A stretch of 45,228 nucleotides of DNA from a virus. Numbering within the stretch: position 1 is the first letter of the stretch; every line of letters begins with the position of its first letter. The translations under genes were made by a program, and so were the position numbers. Positions 33,274-40,679 of this stretch are shown one piece after another. The notes beneath the pieces are model-generated. The model did not search any database. It saw only the letters and a list, made by a program, of their open reading frames with translations, and was not told where the DNA came from. The stretch is from the IMG/VR virus record IMGVR_UViG_3300029258_001218, positions 1-45,228 of that record, one strand, 5' to 3'.

Positions 33274-33460
33274 ATTTAATGTCCTCCTTTACTCCTGATA
33301 GTTGGTTCAATCTCATGTTCAGGAGCCTGTCATGAGCTAATTGAGTTGTATTAACGTCGTTTTGGGCGTGAAGCGCTCTTACTATGAGCGTGTTGCCATT
33401 AGTCAATACGATCACCCAAACAAAAAGTACTACTACTGCGATTGATAGTGCTATTATCAT
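33263..33460 (-). CDS. Small membrane protein (65 aa)
   Basis: GGAGATATAG precedes the ATG, which overlaps the polymerase stop. Residues 1-20 (IIALSIAVVVLFVWVIVL) form one membrane segment, and the rest is a polar helix. Type II topology is likely. It could be an anchor of replication factors or a spanin-like piece. Function unknown. Confidence 0.6.
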   Translation of the reverse strand: MIIALSIAVVVLFVWVIVLTNGNTLIVRALHAQNDVNTTQLAHDRLLNMRLNQLSGVKEDIKYDA

Positions 33461-35670
33461 TTTCTATATCTCCTTCCTCTCCACCCACCTGCGGCTCTTA
33501 CTGGCCATCCAGCGGCCCATGGCGGCATTATGCTCATTATTCTCTCAAATTCCGTAACACTTCCTGTGCCTTTCAAGACTTCCGCAACTATCTCATCGTG
33601 CACGTGTAGTACTATTGGGTAGCCAGCAGCGTCCAAACTAAGCATGGAGTACTTAAGGATATCCCCAGCTACTGCTTGCGTTACATTCTCCGCGAGCTTG
33701 CCTGCGTAGGTGTCCATCCGCATCCATCCGATAGGACCCTTCTGGGTGTCGGAATTGTAGGCCATATAGGATATCTTATATTCTGGACGCTTGCACATTC
33801 TATTGTGACCGTGAGCCAAACGCGGATAGTGGTAGGATAAGCACCGTCCTGAAGGGAGGTGACAATAAAGTACGTCTGCCGTAGCATCATATAGGTACGC
33901 TACCTCTCGGACAGGGTACCAATTGCCAGGGTTTAGTAACGCATTTACCACCGCGCCTTCCAGCCCAAATCTTTCCGGCGTAAACTCCCATTCAGTCGGG
34001 TGCTTTCTCCACTGCCCGCCCCAAAACTCTACTATATTCGGTGATTCATCTCTCCATTTTATAACATCCGCTTTAATTTGATCTTCTGTCATAAATTTGT
34101 CAGCGCCAAAATTCTTATTAGCGCCTATCCAGCCCCCGTACCCGTTTGCTAACTCCCGCGTTTTACCTAACTTCCGCATAGGATGGTGCTTTCCGGTACG
34201 TTCTTTGTGCGCGAGTATCTCAGAGAGCGCTATACCTGTAGCTTTGCTGGCTGACGCCTCGTAAATCTTACCGTGGTCTTTAAATACTTTTATTCTCCAA
34301 TCCTCACCTGCGAGGCATGCAAGGACAACAGCCTCAATAGCGCTGAAGTCCGAACATATTAAGTCATGGCCTGGAGCTGCCACAAATAACCCTCTTATAG
34401 AAGCTCCAGTTATCTCAACAAGGTCACCCCACACAGACTCAAGCCGGGCAAGGTCATTGTTCCACTTGACATCTGATAGGAATGATTCGGTGGTAGTATT
34501 GCCCCACTCAACTACGTCAGGTCCTAAAGGTCCTGCCTGACATCGAGGGCAAATAAGATTCCCGGCTACTGCGTGGCACCCGCACGCTGGGCACTGGATA
34601 CAATCGGGTCCACCAGATTTTAAGTTTTGTGGCTGAACCCCTGACCCCGCCCATCTTCCCGTACGCTCTGCTCCGCAGTATGTGAAGAGATCTCTAAGTC
34701 TACCATCCGAAGACATCCTTGCTTTGATTGACCATAACTTTTTTACCGCTGCTCCGCTTACTATCTGGCGTATGCGGAGTACTTCCTTGCATATGTCGGG
34801 TACCTCGTTCATACCTAACATCTCTATCACTCTATCTTTAGCTACCGAATCACATACCACCCCCTTTGTTTTCAGCCAGCTTACCATACGATCGGTTTGG
34901 TCTACGGTCTGCACAAGCCCTTCGGTGAGCTGTACCAGTTTGGCGGTATACTTAGCGTACACCTGTTCAATAATACCTTGGCATAGACCAAGACTAACCG
35001 TATCTATGGCGACTCCTCTAAAATTAATACGTTGGTCTAACTGCCACACGGCTATGTCCGTCGGGGACATATCTGGCATGGATTTGGAAAGGTCTTCTTC
35101 CGAGAATACGTCCATTGCGTTGTATTCGTAAAACTCTCTAAATAAATCTGGGTGGGAAACCGGGGTCCTTCTTAACGATTTATCTTTTTTAGTAGGTTGT
35201 TTTGGTACCGATAGTAGTTGAATTAACCTTTTTCCTCTTTTATCCTTTTGAACGTTAATGTTCCTGGCGGCACCTGCTTTTTCTAATGCGCCAGGAAGAC
35301 CCCAGTTTCTTGCTTTTGCTGCACTGCACCTTAGTTGAGATTGTGGCAGTTCCGGCCAACCCATACGCGGATGGCATACGTAGTACCATATGAGGTATTC
35401 AAACATTGAGTTGTGGGCTTCTATCAAGCCACCCGCAGCCATATAATCAAATAGTGCTACCGGAGGTGGCATACCTGGGACCCATAGTCCTACGCGGTCT
35501 GGTAGGCGGTAGAATAACGATACGACCTCGGTGGTTGGGTGCTCGGCGTATACCGGGGCACCCACGCCCTTAAGTCCGGGCTTCCCTTTAATTAAAGATA
35601 CCCATCGCTCGCCGGTCCAAGTGTAGCCCGCCTCACTGTATGTCTCAAAATCTAAGGTGCCGTGATTCAT
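33457..35670 (-). CDS. Family A DNA polymerase with 3'-5' exonuclease (737 aa)
   Basis: N-terminal exonuclease begins with LDFETYSEAG (Exo I, metal D and E) and has YNAMDVFSE as Exo III-like. The polymerase part has motif A-like ICSDFSAIEAVVLA, motif B RKLGKTRELANGYG, and motif C VLHVHDEIVAE. A zinc ribbon (CPACG...CPRC) is inserted between GRWAG and motif A. Overlaps the ssDNA-binding protein gene by four bases. It is the replicative polymerase of the phage. Confidence 0.95.
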   Translation of the reverse strand: MNHGTLDFETYSEAGYTWTGERWVSLIKGKPGLKGVGAPVYAEHPTTEVVSLFYRLPDRVGLWVPGMPPPVALFDYMAAGGLIEAHNSMFEYLIWYYVCHPRMGWPELPQSQLRCSAAKARNWGLPGALEKAGAARNINVQKDKRGKRLIQLLSVPKQPTKKDKSLRRTPVSHPDLFREFYEYNAMDVFSEEDLSKSMPDMSPTDIAVWQLDQRINFRGVAIDTVSLGLCQGIIEQVYAKYTAKLVQLTEGLVQTVDQTDRMVSWLKTKGVVCDSVAKDRVIEMLGMNEVPDICKEVLRIRQIVSGAAVKKLWSIKARMSSDGRLRDLFTYCGAERTGRWAGSGVQPQNLKSGGPDCIQCPACGCHAVAGNLICPRCQAGPLGPDVVEWGNTTTESFLSDVKWNNDLARLESVWGDLVEITGASIRGLFVAAPGHDLICSDFSAIEAVVLACLAGEDWRIKVFKDHGKIYEASASKATGIALSEILAHKERTGKHHPMRKLGKTRELANGYGGWIGANKNFGADKFMTEDQIKADVIKWRDESPNIVEFWGGQWRKHPTEWEFTPERFGLEGAVVNALLNPGNWYPVREVAYLYDATADVLYCHLPSGRCLSYHYPRLAHGHNRMCKRPEYKISYMAYNSDTQKGPIGWMRMDTYAGKLAENVTQAVAGDILKYSMLSLDAAGYPIVLHVHDEIVAEVLKGTGSVTEFERIMSIMPPWAAGWPVRAAGGWRGRRYRK

Positions 35671-36494
35671 GCTACTACATACCCGTGTGCGATTAATTGT
35701 TCATGTGACCAACCCTGCTCAACCATCTGTTCGTAACTAAACCCGCCTGCTTTTTCGGTCATTTGATACATAGGATTGGCGAAGTTAGGCGCGGGGGGTG
35801 GCGTAGCTTGGGGCGGCATCGCTGGTGGCGTAGCTTGGGGCGGCATCGCTGGTGGCGTAGCTTGGGGCGGCATCGCTGGTGGCGTAGCTTGGGGCGGCAT
35901 CGCTGGTGGGAGCCCACCAGCTATCGGCGTTTCTGAGGCTCCCGCGGGTAAGGCACTTGGAGAGGCTTCTTTAAACTTAGCTGCGTAATCCACGCCAACT
36001 ATCTCGGTGCCGTACGCCTGGAATTGAACGCCCTTCATGTTCAGGAATATTCCGGGTTTACTGTCGCTTTTGTTTGATGTTACATTTCCTATAACTGTGA
36101 TGTAATCTCCGCGTTTAACCTGGGTTTCATCCGTGAATACTGCATCCAAAGTTTTATTGTATACTTTGAAAGGAAATCCGTTAGTAAGACCGAGAATCCA
36201 ATGGCCTGGGAATCCTTCTTTCTGCGCGTATTCTGGCTTGTCACCATCCATGCGCTTCCATGCGAATTCAGCTAACTGTGTTTGACCGCCAGGCCAGAAA
36301 CTTCGTGCTACTTGCTCCACTTGCTGCCACAATACCGCAAATGCAGGGTCAGTCTTCGCTATTGCGAGTCCTATGTAATACTTAATTCGCGGTGACCCGT
36401 CTTTATACGTAAGGGGCCTCCCTTCTTTATCGGTAGTATTTGGTTTCCAGAGACTGCCCTGGACTATCCTACCTATTGGTGTTATAAATTCCAT
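35667..36494 (-). CDS. ssDNA-binding protein, DUF2815-like, with Pro-rich repeats (275 aa)
   Basis: Residues 1-170 match DUF2815/T7 gp2.5-like ssDNA-binding proteins placed next to polymerase A genes: FITPIGRIVQGSLW, EGFPGHWILGLT, YITVIGNVTSNKSDSKPG, FQAYGTEIVG. Residues about 193-240 are a tandem PPAMPPQAT repeat, then a short acidic-free helical tail (SYEQMVEQGWSHEQLIAHGYVVA). It would coat single-stranded DNA and contact polymerase. The repeat linker is likely variable in length. Confidence 0.8.
   Translation of the reverse strand: MEFITPIGRIVQGSLWKPNTTDKEGRPLTYKDGSPRIKYYIGLAIAKTDPAFAVLWQQVEQVARSFWPGGQTQLAEFAWKRMDGDKPEYAQKEGFPGHWILGLTNGFPFKVYNKTLDAVFTDETQVKRGDYITVIGNVTSNKSDSKPGIFLNMKGVQFQAYGTEIVGVDYAAKFKEASPSALPAGASETPIAGGLPPAMPPQATPPAMPPQATPPAMPPQATPPAMPPQATPPPAPNFANPMYQMTEKAGGFSYEQMVEQGWSHEQLIAHGYVVA
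35797..35904. repeat. Four perfect 27-bp tandem repeats
   Basis: Units 35797-35823, 35824-35850, 35851-35877 and 35878-35904 are identical and encode PPAMPPQAT on the minus strand in the ssDNA-binding protein linker. Perfect identity points to recent expansion by slippage or recombination. Confidence 0.9.
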
Positions 36495-36495
36495 A

Positions 36496-36771
36496 TCAAT
36501 TGGTCTCCTTATGCTTCGGTTTAAGCGCCGGACCTGTTACTTTAACAAAATCCGGCTGTTTCATTACGGGCTTGGTACTCTTATACTCCAGACGTTCTAT
36601 GTCAAACCAACGGGTGTCTTTTAACTTCCCGTCTTTATCCATACCTGGGTTAATTGTAGCTTGCACACAACCATATAGGTCGAATGAGATAGAATCTACG
36701 ACTCCAGTAAACCCCGTAACTTTATCTTTTACACGTAACCCCAACTTAGATATATAATGATTTGTGTCCAT
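36496..36771 (-). CDS. SH3-like phage protein (91 aa)
   Basis: Start taken at 36771, where AAAGGAGG precedes the ATG. The core LGLRVKDKVTGFTGVVDSIS and DLYGCVQATINP matches a widespread phage protein with a beta-barrel KOW/SH3-like fold. WFDIERLE follows. It lies between the ssDNA-binding protein gene and the DUF2800 gene. It likely binds a partner or nucleic acid. Specific role unknown. Confidence 0.75.
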   Translation of the reverse strand: MDTNHYISKLGLRVKDKVTGFTGVVDSISFDLYGCVQATINPGMDKDGKLKDTRWFDIERLEYKSTKPVMKQPDFVKVTGPALKPKHKETN

Positions 36772-36916
36772 GTGATTTATACCTCCTTTTAAGATCTTGA
36801 TAAACACGCCTTAATCCTTTGGCGCGGCCATTGCTGTCGTATTTCCTGTCTTTAGGGCCTGAGTACATATCCCCGTAGACTCTTTTACGTATAAGCTTTG
36901 CTACTGTGCCTCTCAC
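36746..36916 (-). CDS. Small basic protein (56 aa)
   Basis: GTG start with AAGGAGGGT upstream, overlapping the DUF2800 stop (GTGA). The protein is basic (VAKLIRKRVYG, GLRRVYQDLKRRYK). The last part resembles the ends of other small phage proteins that carry a Y..LKK.YK helix. It overlaps the SH3-like gene start by 26 bp. Function unknown. Confidence 0.6.
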   Translation of the reverse strand: MRGTVAKLIRKRVYGDMYSGPKDRKYDSNGRAKGLRRVYQDLKRRYKSHGHKSLYI

Positions 36917-37971
36917 AGACCCTCCTTAAATTTACGTATTAGCTCTTCATCCGAAGACGGTTTTAGTATAAGCGCCCCTGGTTCGACCTTACTGTACGCC
37001 GCTACCATCGCTTCCGGTATACCTGCGGTGATAGCTTGTTTAGGCGTAATTAGCGCCTCTTTATCCACGGTGACCCCGTACATCTTAGCCATTGCCGTCA
37101 CTGCATTGTGTGGCTGAGACCAGCTCTGAGAGCCTCTTCCTGTACCAAGCTCCCAGCCTATGACCTGACGCCCCGACTTAAGCTCTCCGGTTAACTGTTG
37201 TTCAAGAGCCATCGTCAGTCGGCCTATGTGAGTCTGTGCTTCTTTAAGTACCGAAAGGTCTACACCTAATTGATCTGGTGTACGGGTGTGATCGAGCGTG
37301 TAACCCTGATAGTGGACTGCCACACGTCCTGCTTCGTCTGCACTATGGCAATGCGCAAGGGCACTACAGCGGTGGCAATGATTACCACTACACGTACGTG
37401 GGTTGTCGCCAAGAGCCTCCGCAGCGGCACCGAATAGCTGGTTCCTGTAACTGCGAAGGTTTATGGCGGGTATCACCCACCTATCAGGAGTAGATGATAT
37501 GCGAGGCTGTATTATAGTAAGCTCGAACGAGGCTGTCATTTCCAGGTTAGGGCACGTATCCAGGATAGCCATGGCGTAGGTTAGCAGCTGCCAGTTACCC
37601 ACCGCGCTCACTGGATAATACCCAGACTTATAGTCCCACACATAGAACCGGTTTTCGGCTGCTTTATAAGTATGACAATCAATTATGTTATTAAGCGTTA
37701 TGCCATCTCGCGTAAGCGGTAAGCGGTGCTCAACATTAATTAAGTTACCTGAAGCCACATTTTGAATCTCATCAACGTACGTACGTACAGCGTTACTAAC
37801 CTCAGTACCGTCTGTTGGGTTATCTCCTATAAGAATCCTGGCGGCTGTTTTATGCTCCTCTAAGCCCCGCAAGGCGTCTTCTGTCATTGGCATAGATGGG
37901 TACTTTTGCTCCAACGTGTAGCTGCCTGGGCAATTAACCCACCTATGCGATTTAGATGCTTTTAGTCCCAT
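36913..37971 (-). CDS. DUF2800 / RecB-like nuclease (352 aa)
   Basis: Begins with KASKSHRWVNCPGS, a PD-(D/E)xK family mark. The nuclease motif is IDCHTYKAAENRFYVWDYKSGYYPVSAV, with catalytic D and K, followed by NWQLLTYA. A cysteine cluster (CSGNHCHRCSALAHC) with CNCG-like spacing may form a Fe-S cluster as in Cas4/AddB-type nucleases. In phages such proteins act in recombination or end processing. Next to ssDNA-binding and polymerase genes. Confidence 0.82.
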   Translation of the reverse strand: MGLKASKSHRWVNCPGSYTLEQKYPSMPMTEDALRGLEEHKTAARILIGDNPTDGTEVSNAVRTYVDEIQNVASGNLINVEHRLPLTRDGITLNNIIDCHTYKAAENRFYVWDYKSGYYPVSAVGNWQLLTYAMAILDTCPNLEMTASFELTIIQPRISSTPDRWVIPAINLRSYRNQLFGAAAEALGDNPRTCSGNHCHRCSALAHCHSADEAGRVAVHYQGYTLDHTRTPDQLGVDLSVLKEAQTHIGRLTMALEQQLTGELKSGRQVIGWELGTGRGSQSWSQPHNAVTAMAKMYGVTVDKEALITPKQAITAGIPEAMVAAYSKVEPGALILKPSSDEELIRKFKEGL

Positions 37972-37973
37972 GG

Positions 37974-38648
37974 TTATGCCTTTTTAGATATTATATCAGC
38001 CACAAGAGGGATATATTGAGCTTTATCTGGTTTTAGTAGGTCCTCGAATGAAGCAAGACCGACACTAATACATGCCGCATTGAAGTCTTCTGTTAAAAGC
38101 CCTTTTTCAGTAACTATATTCATCAATGCGGGGAAAGTTGTTATACTCTGATCGGCGGCGGGCGCAGGTGGCGCTGTCGTTGGTGGTACGGGTGGCGCTG
38201 TCGTTGGTGGTACGGGTGGTGCTGCCGCGCCCATACTGGCTGTTAGCTCTGCTTCAACAGATGCTACCAGTCCCGGCGGTACATTCTTCTTAATTTTCCA
38301 GGTGTCTTTGTTTGCGCCTGATTTATACTTAGTTTTACCAGAACTATGGATGCGTTTATCCCACGGGAATCCGCGTTTATCAAGCTCACCTGGTGTTGCG
38401 GCGGGTGGTGCGGCTGGTGGTGCGGCGGGTGGTGCGGCTGGTGGTGCGGCTGGTGGTGCGGCTGGTGGTATCTCACCCATCGGTGGCGCTGACGGGTCTA
38501 CCTCTGAACGTACGCCGCTCAGAGGTGCGCCCCCTGTCGATACTGATAGTGTAGGCGTGTCCTCTGGCACAGTGCTGTACCCAAGCTCTATCAATGCATC
38601 AGTTAGGATGTTTAGTAGTATTGGTACTAATTCTTTCAATTCTTTCAT
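37974..38648 (-). CDS. Pro-rich phage protein with PWDxRIHSS motif (224 aa)
   Basis: After an N-terminal helix (VPILLNILTDALIELGYS) comes a Pro-Ala repeat (about 12-bp units), then FPWDKRIHSSGKTKYKSGANKDTWKIKKNV, a motif found in many phage proteins of unknown function, then a second Pro/Val/Thr repeat and a C-terminal helical domain. It probably binds another replication protein. Upstream it overlaps the helix-turn-helix gene by 50 bp. Confidence 0.65.
   Translation of the reverse strand: MKELKELVPILLNILTDALIELGYSTVPEDTPTLSVSTGGAPLSGVRSEVDPSAPPMGEIPPAAPPAAPPAAPPAAPPAAPPAATPGELDKRGFPWDKRIHSSGKTKYKSGANKDTWKIKKNVPPGLVASVEAELTASMGAAAPPVPPTTAPPVPPTTAPPAPAADQSITTFPALMNIVTEKGLLTEDFNAACISVGLASFEDLLKPDKAQYIPLVADIISKKA
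38404..38463. repeat. Tandem 12-bp Pro-Ala repeat
   Basis: Five units of GGTGGTGCGGC(T/G), starting 38404, encode PPAA on the minus strand in the protein linker. A related 24-bp duplicate (VPPTTAPP) lies near 38170-38220. Both look like slippage-prone linkers. Confidence 0.8.
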
Positions 38649-38817
38649 TCTGTTTGATCTCCTTATATATTTTTAATAATAATTGTACCGGTGGTTTGGG
38701 GGTAGAAGTACCACACCTCCACCCTTCCACCGTTCTTACACTTACTTCAATGGCGTCGGCTAAAGCTTGACTGGAGCCATATAAATCACAAATTTCTATT
38801 ATCTCTTTAGGTGTCAC
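38599..38817 (-). CDS. Small helix-turn-helix protein (72 aa)
   Basis: Residues about 12-40 are a helix-turn-helix of the Cro/XRE or YdaS type: DLYGSSQALADAIEVSVRTVEGWRCG. The C-terminal tail is basic and polar. It may regulate one of the two divergent promoters in the control region upstream. Only 50 bp overlap separates it from the Pro-rich gene. No integrase or partner repressor seen. Confidence 0.75.
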   Translation of the reverse strand: MTPKEIIEICDLYGSSQALADAIEVSVRTVEGWRCGTSTPKPPVQLLLKIYKEIKQNERIERISTNTTKHPN

Positions 38818-38820
38818 TGT

Positions 38821-39117
38821 CTAAGCCTTAATATAGCGAGTACTGTCGAAGTGTAGGTCTCGCGTTGCGCGTCCAAGTTCCTGGGCCATACCGAAGTCGA
38901 CAGTAAACTTGTCGTATATAGGCACCTCAATATCCGCTACTGGTTTTCGGAGTAGGTCCTTATATTCCTGATCAAGTTTTTCCCATACTTTACGGGCTGC
39001 TTCTACTTCTTTGTGTTTTTTCAACAGTAACCCACGAACCATATTTTCGTGTTTGATACGTTCTTCTTCCAGGCCTTCATTCAGTAGTTCTTGTGCTGAT
39101 TTTAGATTTTCTGACAT
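38821..39117 (-). CDS. Coiled-coil-like hypothetical protein (98 aa)
   Basis: Almost entirely helical with heptad-like charge patterns (QELLNEGLEEERIKHENMV, HKEVEAARKVWEKLDQEY). The end is a short non-helical tail (LHFDSTRYIKA). It overlaps the preceding gene by 16 bp. Probably an oligomerising adaptor. No family recognised. Confidence 0.65.
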   Translation of the reverse strand: MSENLKSAQELLNEGLEEERIKHENMVRGLLLKKHKEVEAARKVWEKLDQEYKDLLRKPVADIEVPIYDKFTVDFGMAQELGRATRDLHFDSTRYIKA

Positions 39118-39491
39118 TTTATCTCCTCTATTTCTTCTAAAAGTTTATCTATTAATCTTTTCGCCCCGGTGGCGGAAGTAATATTTAGCATCTTTTCGGC
39201 CCAATCGCATTTAGCTAAATCAATTTCATGGTTTACTGCATAATTTCTGGAGGTAAAGGTATCGCCGTGTCTGGTCTCAAATTTTTCGATAGTATTTGCA
39301 GGCGCGCATTTTATCGAGTCCAATTCATGTACAAAAATCGTTAAATAATTCATCGGTAAAGGACCTTTATGTGCGTTTATGTTACTTATAGTGCGGACCA
39401 TAAGCTGTTGGGTCTCATACTCGATTACTTCACTAAGCTTATCTACTATCGTGCCGTTCTTACACTTATACTGTAGTATCCGCCTAATCAT
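39102..39491 (-). CDS. Hypothetical protein (129 aa)
   Basis: Mixed alpha/beta sequence with no visible membrane, signal or metal motifs, ending in a helical AKRLIDKLLEEIEEIK. It lies in the early leftward operon between a Cys-rich and a coiled-coil gene. Function not recognised. Confidence 0.65.
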   Translation of the reverse strand: MIRRILQYKCKNGTIVDKLSEVIEYETQQLMVRTISNINAHKGPLPMNYLTIFVHELDSIKCAPANTIEKFETRHGDTFTSRNYAVNHEIDLAKCDWAEKMLNITSATGAKRLIDKLLEEIEEIKCQKI

Positions 39492-39493
39492 AG

Positions 39494-39712
39494 CTACGCC
39501 TCCTCGTATAATTTACAATTACCAATCTTAACAACGCAGCATCTGGGGTATTGATGACTACTTACCAGACCACCAGCTAATGCGTACTTCTTCGACCCAT
39601 CTACGGGGTCTCTCACTTCTTTCCGTTTATAGGTCTCATGAAGGCAATGCTGGTCTTTATTACGAGTACCTATGTCGCCCCCAATAAACTTACAGTTCTT
39701 ACAGTAATTCAT
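39494..39712 (-). CDS. Cys-rich early protein (72 aa)
   Basis: AAGGAGATACAC precedes the ATG. CKNCKF, QHCLHE, PRCCVV and GNCKLYE supply a set of cysteines typical of small phage zinc proteins (pattern C..C, DPVDG, C..G). First gene downstream of the leftward promoter, so expected early. Possibly nucleic-acid or host-factor binding. Confidence 0.75.
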   Translation of the reverse strand: MNYCKNCKFIGGDIGTRNKDQHCLHETYKRKEVRDPVDGSKKYALAGGLVSSHQYPRCCVVKIGNCKLYEEA

Positions 39713-39758
39713 GTGTATCTCCTTATTTGTTTGTGGTTTTAATTTGTATCGTTAACCT

Positions 39759-39787
39759 AAGATATACTTAAATTCAGTAGATGTCAA
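39759..39787 (-). promoter_or_regulatory. Sigma70-like leftward promoter (replication operon)
   Basis: On the minus strand TTGACA (39787-39782), a 17-bp spacer and TATCTT (39764-39759). RNA start near 39752 gives a 40-nt leader before the Cys-rich gene. The repeat block at 39804 onward lies just upstream of the -35. Shares AAGTATAT at its -10 region with the left-end promoter at 665-693, a possible common operator. Confidence 0.8.
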
Positions 39788-39803
39788 GCATTTATTTTAA
39801 TTT

Positions 39804-39910
39804 TTTTTAGCTGGAGACTAAAGAGCTTTTTAGCTGGAGACTAAAGAGCTTTTTAGCTGGAGACTAAAGAGCTTTTTGTAACGCCCTGCCCGGAGACTAA
39901 AGAGCTTTTT
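39804..39910. repeat. Tandem 23-bp repeats upstream of leftward promoter
   Basis: Three perfect 23-bp units at 39804-39826, 39827-39849 and 39850-39872, with core GGAGACTAAAGAGC. A fourth core copy at 39892-39910 follows a spacer. They lie immediately upstream of the leftward -35 box, where activator arrays are often placed. Confidence 0.85.
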
Positions 39911-39948
39911 GGTTTTCTGTAGAACCCGAACTGTGATATTTAACAGGT

Positions 39949-40060
39949 GTGCACTTTTGTATACAGGTGTCTGATTTAATGCATGGGTGTCTGATTTAAT
40001 GCACGTGTTAGAGAAGTACTACATGTATCTTTTAATGCACGCGTGTATCTTTTTGTATAC
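39949..40060. repeat. Four 18-bp iteron-like elements
   Basis: GTGTCTGATTTAATGCAT (39967-39984), GTGTCTGATTTAATGCAC (39987-40004), ATGTATCTTTTAATGCAC (40023-40040) and GTGTATCTTTTTGTATAC (40043-40060) are in the same orientation. A related GTGCAC..GTATAC stretch lies at 39949-39964. The consensus resembles the right-end elements at 44781-45195. Confidence 0.75.
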
Positions 40061-40084
40061 GCGCAACCCCTTTAATATTAAGGC

Positions 40085-40115
40085 TTGACAGGTATATAAT
40101 ACTTCTCTATATAAT
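40085..40115 (+). promoter_or_regulatory. Candidate rightward promoter (accessory operon)
   Basis: TTGACA at 40085-40090 and TATAAT at 40110-40115 are perfect boxes with a 19-bp spacer. TATATA at 40108 gives 17 bp. Transcription would run through the operator-like repeats to the gene at 40373. A weaker alternative (TTGGCA-N17-TAGAGT) lies near 40306-40334. Confidence 0.6.
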
Positions 40116-40143
40116 AGGTGTCAATTCGATATCTCTTAGTTTT

Positions 40144-40246
40144 TGACAATTTTTGTCACCGAAAACAATTTTTGTATTTAAAATTTATTAGTAATTACCG
40201 GGGGTTAAAGATAAGTACCTGAAATCATTATGTCAATTTTTGTCAC
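40144..40246. promoter_or_regulatory. Repeated palindromic operators
   Basis: TGACAATTTTTGTCA at 40144-40158 is palindromic apart from the central T run. Close relatives are ACAATTTTTGT at 40065-style spacing, at 40165-40175, and TGTCAATTTTTGTCA at 40231-40245. Three sites downstream of the rightward promoter suggest a dimeric regulator binding here. Confidence 0.65.
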
Positions 40247-40372
40247 TCAAGGTAGTACTTCTGGCTAACTTTTGATGCTATACGGGTAAAACTGCCACAT
40301 GGAACTTGGCATGCTACTTGCTACATAGTAGAGTAACTTTAACCGAACGATAATGAGAAGGAGATGCGCAAC

Positions 40373-40591
40373 ATGGAAATAGTAATTTACACTGATAGTG
40401 ATGATACTGACCTACAAATTGAAATAGAATCACGTAAAGCAATATTGACTGGGAGGCGCATTGCTGGCCTTCCTTGTGGTTATCAACTTCATAAATACAA
40501 TCGTGCAGTTGACCGGTTGTTTGGAGGTGGCAATGAAACCATATTACACAAGTCTGATACTATCTCAGATAATAAAAGCAGCATCGATTAA
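40373..40591 (+). CDS. Small hypothetical protein (72 aa)
   Basis: ATG 40373 is preferred because AAGGAG (40358-40363) is 9 bp upstream. ATG 40364 is too close. The product opens with MEIVIYTDSDDTDLQIEIES and is otherwise helical. First gene of the accessory operon. No family recognised. Confidence 0.65.
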   Translation: MEIVIYTDSDDTDLQIEIESRKAILTGRRIAGLPCGYQLHKYNRAVDRLFGGGNETILHKSDTISDNKSSID

Positions 40592-40679
40592 GGCTATCGA
40601 AGCAAGGAAGAGAGAATTAAACCCACAATATAATAGACGGTCGGTAGATCGAAAGGCGGAACGCGATGCACGTAAATGA
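40533..40679 (+). CDS. Small basic protein (48 aa)
   Basis: GGAGGTGG precedes ATG 40533. A short hydrophobic helix (YYTSLILSQIIKAASIKAI) is followed by a basic tail (RRSVDRKAERDARK). It overlaps the radical SAM gene by 14 bp. Possibly a leader or partner peptide of that enzyme, but this is speculation from position. Confidence 0.55.
   Translation: MKPYYTSLILSQIIKAASIKAIEARKRELNPQYNRRSVDRKAERDARK

Noticed and set aside
35776-35988. Gly/Ala-rich plus-strand frame
   Set aside because: It is the antisense of the 27-bp Pro-rich repeats in the ssDNA-binding protein.
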